Shown in pieces: positions 60,456 through 64,000 of a stretch of DNA of 64,000 nt. Made by a program: the position numbers and the translations under genes. The DNA lies in contig NZ_AWGD01000001.1 in assembly GCF_000495795.1 (NCBI RefSeq), positions 86,450-150,449 of the forward strand. The letters run 5' to 3'. Every line of letters starts with the position of its first letter. The first letter of the stretch is position 1. Origin of the DNA: Asticcacaulis sp. AC460 (lineage in GTDB: Bacteria > Pseudomonadota > Alphaproteobacteria > Caulobacterales > Caulobacteraceae). Below the pieces are notes generated by a model. That model did no database searches and was not told the DNA's origin. It saw only the letters and a program-made list of their open reading frames with translations.

Positions 60456-61067
60456 ATGAAAGCCTATCCCGTTATCCTTTCGCTCGCCCTGCTCTCCGCT
60501 TCAGCCAGCGCCTCGACGCCTTCCGACACCTACATATCGCAAGCCGCCTTTCAGGGTTGGGTGACGGACAATCACCTGGAAACACAAGTGCAGGCCTTTG
60601 AAGCCCACCTGGCCAGGAACGGTGTCGCCGATGTCCTGCCCACCTATCAAATCCTCAGGACATCTTCGACCTGGCAGGCCTGCAAGGCTTCGGCCTTTGA
60701 GATTCCGCCGCAAGAGGTCTGGGCCAACATCACGACCACGCTCAGCTATATCAAGACCGAAGTCGAACCGAGAATCGGCAAGGTTCAGGCGGTTTCAGGC
60801 TACCGCAATGCCAAGCTCAACACATGCTCCGGCGGCGCGGAACACAGCGCGCACCGATATTACTTCGCCCTGGATCTTTTGCCGGAAACCGACATATCCA
60901 GGGCGACATTGATCCGGGAGATGTGCCTGGCGCACCGCGAAAACGGACAGAAAAGTCAAATCGGACTGGGATTTTATTCCGGTGTCCGCTTTCACCTCGA
61001 CAGCAAAAAGTACCGCAAGTGGGGCGCCGACGGAAAATCGGCGACCTCCCCCTGCAACAAAATCTGA
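60456..61067 (+). CDS. exported M15-type peptidase (D-Ala carboxypeptidase-like)
   Basis: A 203-residue protein with a signal peptide (about 1-19). The catalytic pattern of peptidase M15 is present: SAHRYYFALD (zinc His133 and Asp140) and RFHLD (His180, Asp182), preceded by VSGYRNAKLN. The likely substrate is the D-Ala-D-Ala end of peptidoglycan peptides, but relatives also include endolysins. Three or four cysteines may form disulphides. GGAG is eight bases before the ATG. It converges with the RTX gene, 13 bp apart. Confidence 0.85.
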   Translation: MKAYPVILSLALLSASASASTPSDTYISQAAFQGWVTDNHLETQVQAFEAHLARNGVADVLPTYQILRTSSTWQACKASAFEIPPQEVWANITTTLSYIKTEVEPRIGKVQAVSGYRNAKLNTCSGGAEHSAHRYYFALDLLPETDISRATLIREMCLAHRENGQKSQIGLGFYSGVRFHLDSKKYRKWGADGKSATSPCNKI

Positions 61068-61080
61068 CGAGATCGACGCC

Positions 61081-64000
61081 TTACCAGACGATATGGCTGA
61101 GCACGTCGGCCTGGGTGGCGTTCAGCACCGTCACGCTGCCGGCGCCAAGCGTAATCACCACATCCGCCCCCACCTGGGCCACCAGGCCGGCATGGGCGAC
61201 ACCGGCCGTATAGGCGTGGACGTCGATCGAGTCGTTCTGCGATGCCGTAAAATCGGTCACCGTGTCCTTGCCGCTGAAGAAGACAAAGACGTCGGCGCCC
61301 AGGCCGCCCGTCAGGTTGTCGTTGCCCGCCCCGCCGTCCAGACGGTTCTTGCCGTCATTACCGGTCAGGCTGTTGGCGCTGGCGTTGCCCGTCGCGTTCA
61401 GATTGGCCGTTCCCGTCAGGATCAGGGATTCCACCGTGCGGCCGGCCAGGGAATAGCTGACCGAAGCGAAAATGGTGTCCGTGCCAGACGCACCGGTCTC
61501 GTTGACCACGTCGCCACTATAGTCGACATAATAGGTGTCGTCGCCCAGGCCGCCGGCCAGGGTATCGGCGCCAACCCCGCCGTCCAGCACGTTGTTGCCA
61601 ATATTGCCCGTCAGGCTGTTGTTCAGCGAATTGCCCGTGACGCTGAGGTTGTCCGTCCCGCTCAGGACCAGGTCGTCGACCGCGCGGCCGAACAAGGTAT
61701 AGCTGACCGAGGCGATGATCAGGTCGTGGCCTTCGAAGTGGCTTTCATAGACCTTGTCGCCGGCATTATCGACGTAGAAGGTGTCGTCGCCCAGGCCGCC
61801 ATAGAGGCTGTCGGCACCCACGCCGCCGTCCAGCCGGTCATGGCCCGCGCCGCCGTCCAGCTTGTTGACGCCGCTGTTGCCGGTCAGGCTGTTGCCCAGA
61901 GAATTGCCGGTGGCGTTGATATTGCCCGTCCCCGTCAGGGTCAGGTTTTCGACCACCCGGCCAGCCAGCGAATAGCTGACCGAGGCCAGGACCAGGTCGG
62001 TGCCTTCGCTCGTCAGTTCGACCACCTTGTCGCCGATGTCGTCGACATAGTAGGTGTCGTCACCCGCCGCCCCGGCCAGGGTATCGGCGCCGGCGCCGCC
62101 TTCCAGGACATTGTTGCCGCTGTTGCCGGTCAGGCTGTTGGCCAGTCCGTTGCCGGTGGCGGTCAGATGTTCGGCGCCCGTCAGGGTCAGGACTTCGACC
62201 GCGCGGCCGAATAGCGAATAGCTGACCGACGAAAGGATGGTGTCCGTGCCTTCGAGGTGGTTTTCATAGACCTTATCGCCGGCATTATCGACGTAGAAGG
62301 TGTCGTCGCCCAGGCCGCCATACAGGCTGTCGGCGCCGGCGCTGCCATTCAGCAGGTCGTCGCCGGCCGCCCCCGTCAGCAGGTTGTTACCGGTATTGCC
62401 GGTCAGGTTGTTGCGCAGCGAATTGCCGGTGCCGCCGAGGTTGGCGCTGCCCGTCAGGGTCAGGTTTTCCACCGCCCGTCCGACCAGGGAATAGGTGACC
62501 GAGGCGAAGATCGCGTCCGCGCCTTCGCCGGTCGCTTCGGTCACGACGTCGCCGGCGTTATCGACGCTGTAGGTATCGTCGCCTGCGCCGCCGGCCAGGC
62601 TGTCGGCGCCGGTGCCGCCGTCCAGCCAATTGTTGCCGGCATTGCCGGTCAGGCTGTTGGCCAGGCTGTTGCCGGTGGCGGTCAGGTGTCCCGCCCCGGT
62701 CAGAGTCAGGGCTTCGACCGCGCGGCCGAACAGCGAATAGCTGACCGACGAGATGATGGTATCGGTGCCTTCCAGGTGGTTTTCGTTGACCTTGTCGCCG
62801 GCATTGTCGACGTAATAGGTGTCGTCTCCCACGCCGCCGGTCAGGCTGTCGGCGCCCGCGCCGCCGTCCAGCACGTCGTCGCCCGCCGCACCGGTCAGCA
62901 GGTTGCTGCCGGCATTGCCGGTAAGGCCGTTGCCCAGCGAATTGCCGGTGGCCGTCAGGTTGGCGGCGCCCGTCAGGGTCAGGTTTTCAACGGCCCGGCC
63001 GACGAGCGAATAGCTGACCGAGGCGATGATGGCGTCCGTGCCTTCGCCGCCGGCCTCGACCACCGCATCGCCGGCATGGTCGACCGTGTAGGTGTCGTTG
63101 CCCAGGCCGCCGGTCACGGTATCGGCCCCGGCCCCGCCGTCCAGGGCGTTGTTGCCGGCGGTGCCGGTTATCGTGTTGGCCGACGCATTGCCGGTACCGT
63201 TCAGGTCGCCGGTTCCGGTCAGGACCAGGGTCTCGACGTGGGCAGCCAGGACGTGGCTGACCGAGGCCCGCACGATGTCGTTGCCGCCGCCTTCGGCTTC
63301 GACGACGGCATCGTCGGCGTCGACCACGAAGGTATCGTCGCCCAGGCCGCCGGTCAGGGTGTCGTTTCCGGCGCCGCCGTCGATCAGGTCGTTGCCCGCG
63401 GCCGCGTCGATCGCGTTGTTGCCGGCATTGCCGGTCATCACATTGCGCAGCGAATTGCCGATGGCGTTCAGGTTGTCCGTCCCCGTCAGGGTCAGGTTCT
63501 CGGCATAGCGGGCGAACAGGGAATAGCTGACCGAGGCGATCACCGTATCTATGCCGCTGCCGCCCAGCTCCACGACGAGATCGCCGGCATCGTCGACGGT
63601 ATAGGTGTCGTCGCCCAGGCCGCCGGCCAGGGTATCCGCGCCCGCGCCGCCGTCCAGGGCGTTATTGCCGATGTTGCCAGTGATGGCGTTGGCCAGGGCA
63701 TTGCCGGTCCCGCCAATATGGCCGCTGCCGGTCAGGGTCAGGTGTTCGACATTCGCCGCCAGGCTGTGGTCGGCCGAGGCCAGTACGATATCCGTGCCGC
63801 CGTCCTCGACTTCGACGACCAGATCCGCTCCGTCGGCCACGAAGGTGTCGTCGCCCAGCCCGCCGGCCAGGGTATCGACGCCGGCGCCGCCGTCCAGGCT
63901 GTCCGCGCCCGCGCCACCGTCCAGGCTGTTGTTTCCGCTGTTGCCGGTGAGGGTGTTTGCCAGGTCGTTGCCCGCCCCGTTGAGGTTGGCATCACCCGTC
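61081..64000 (-). CDS. RTX repeat protein, type I secretion substrate (5' part outside window)
   Basis: The 972 codons in the window are the C-terminal part of a giant secreted calcium-binding protein. Ten units contain GGxGxDxLxGGxGDDTY-type RTX nonapeptides, TGNSGNN and a beta segment such as [18 protein letters not shown]. Unit lengths alternate strictly: 89, 82, 89, 82, 91, 82, 91, 82, 91, 82 residues. The last 109 residues end in [19 protein letters not shown] and ADVLSHIVW, the C-terminal signal of type I secreted RTX proteins. No TolC, HlyB or HlyD genes are in the window. The frame is open at base 64000, so the N-terminus is unknown. Confidence 0.92.
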   Translation of the reverse strand, partial: TGDANLNGAGNDLANTLTGNSGNNSLDGGAGADSLDGGAGVDTLAGGLGDDTFVADGADLVVEVEDGGTDIVLASADHSLAANVEHLTLTGSGHIGGTGNALANAITGNIGNNALDGGAGADTLAGGLGDDTYTVDDAGDLVVELGGSGIDTVIASVSYSLFARYAENLTLTGTDNLNAIGNSLRNVMTGNAGNNAIDAAAGNDLIDGGAGNDTLTGGLGDDTFVVDADDAVVEAEGGGNDIVRASVSHVLAAHVETLVLTGTGDLNGTGNASANTITGTAGNNALDGGAGADTVTGGLGNDTYTVDHAGDAVVEAGGEGTDAIIASVSYSLVGRAVENLTLTGAANLTATGNSLGNGLTGNAGSNLLTGAAGDDVLDGGAGADSLTGGVGDDTYYVDNAGDKVNENHLEGTDTIISSVSYSLFGRAVEALTLTGAGHLTATGNSLANSLTGNAGNNWLDGGTGADSLAGGAGDDTYSVDNAGDVVTEATGEGADAIFASVTYSLVGRAVENLTLTGSANLGGTGNSLRNNLTGNTGNNLLTGAAGDDLLNGSAGADSLYGGLGDDTFYVDNAGDKVYENHLEGTDTILSSVSYSLFGRAVEVLTLTGAEHLTATGNGLANSLTGNSGNNVLEGGAGADTLAGAAGDDTYYVDDIGDKVVELTSEGTDLVLASVSYSLAGRVVENLTLTGTGNINATGNSLGNSLTGNSGVNKLDGGAGHDRLDGGVGADSLYGGLGDDTFYVDNAGDKVYESHFEGHDLIIASVSYTLFGRAVDDLVLSGTDNLSVTGNSLNNSLTGNIGNNVLDGGVGADTLAGGLGDDTYYVDYSGDVVNETGASGTDTIFASVSYSLAGRTVESLILTGTANLNATGNASANSLTGNDGKNRLDGGAGNDNLTGGLGADVFVFFSGKDTVTDFTASQNDSIDVHAYTAGVAHAGLVAQVGADVVITLGAGSVTVLNATQADVLSHIVW

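Noticed and set aside
61081..64000. Regular DNA repeats that might be taken for a CRISPR array.
   Set aside because: The units are 246 and 267-273 bp, are in frame and encode RTX nonapeptides; no short direct repeats with unique spacers and no cas genes are present.

Overview
The window is chromosomal DNA from a GC-rich alphaproteobacterium, most probably of the Caulobacteraceae and plausibly Asticcacaulis or a close relative. The reasons are a CpdR-type cell-cycle response regulator, TTAA-N7-TTAA boxes of the CtrA type, a cobalamin-dependent methionine synthase split into two genes, a fused ArsR-methyltransferase (SahR-like) regulator, an MmgR/suhB-like small RNA and many families common in Caulobacterales. 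The genus is an inference from gene content; no rRNA is present.

Layout. 0-6 kb: AmpD amidase (cut by the window edge), a small membrane protein, a DjlA-like co-chaperone, two unknown proteins, an MHYT-PAS-GGDEF-EAL protein and a ParDE-type toxin-antitoxin pair with a perfect operator palindrome. 6-17 kb: an 11-kb leftward gene run headed by the SahR-like regulator with a perfect 28-bp palindrome at its start codon. It carries metF, a B3-like metallo-beta-lactamase-fold protein, the homocysteine-binding half of MetH, an unknown secreted protein, a Tat-exported flavin amine oxidase, a RidA-family lipoprotein, a D-Ala-D-Ala ligase homologue, a DUF4259 protein and the remaining half of MetH. 17-24 kb: housekeeping and small proteins (DUF983, YegP, YidB, inorganic pyrophosphatase, DUF599), the sRNA candidate, an N-formylglutamate amidohydrolase, CpdR, a secreted repeat-rich protein and tRNA-Val. 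24-31 kb: a cluster of Sel1-repeat proteins with a patatin-like phospholipase and two SIMPL-domain proteins, one carrying a TonB-plug-like insert.

31-39.5 kb: a transglutaminase / DUF2126 / class II amidotransferase-like / circularly permuted ATP-grasp / alpha-E cluster, a gene set predicted in the literature to make or process peptide-like products. 39.5-43 kb: a GxxExxY gene with a decayed second copy between inverted repeats, then an FAD oxidoreductase, FolE, a BLUF photoreceptor and DUF2256, which look like a light-response neighbourhood. 43-48.3 kb: a defence-like segment with a toxin-antitoxin pair (perfect operator) and a complete type III restriction-modification system. 48-51 kb: dispersed repeats around a DUF5694 protein. 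51-54.6 kb: small exported proteins, a dihaem cytochrome c and a truncated haemoglobin.

54.6-58.5 kb holds three unrecognised genes (a four-TM protein, a 453-residue soluble protein and a small possible DNA-binding protein) with their own promoter, terminator and palindromes; this is the best candidate for something undescribed. 58.7-64 kb: an SDR oxidoreductase translationally coupled to an ECF sigma factor with a SnoaL-like tail, an M15-type peptidase and the 3' part of a very large RTX protein built from strictly alternating short and long repeats.

The most notable points are the interrupted split-MetH operon, the TonB-plug segment in a SIMPL protein, a class II amidotransferase domain with Ser in place of its catalytic Cys fused to a transglutaminase, the dimeric higher-order RTX repeat, and two repeat families that supply stop codons or surround GxxExxY genes.
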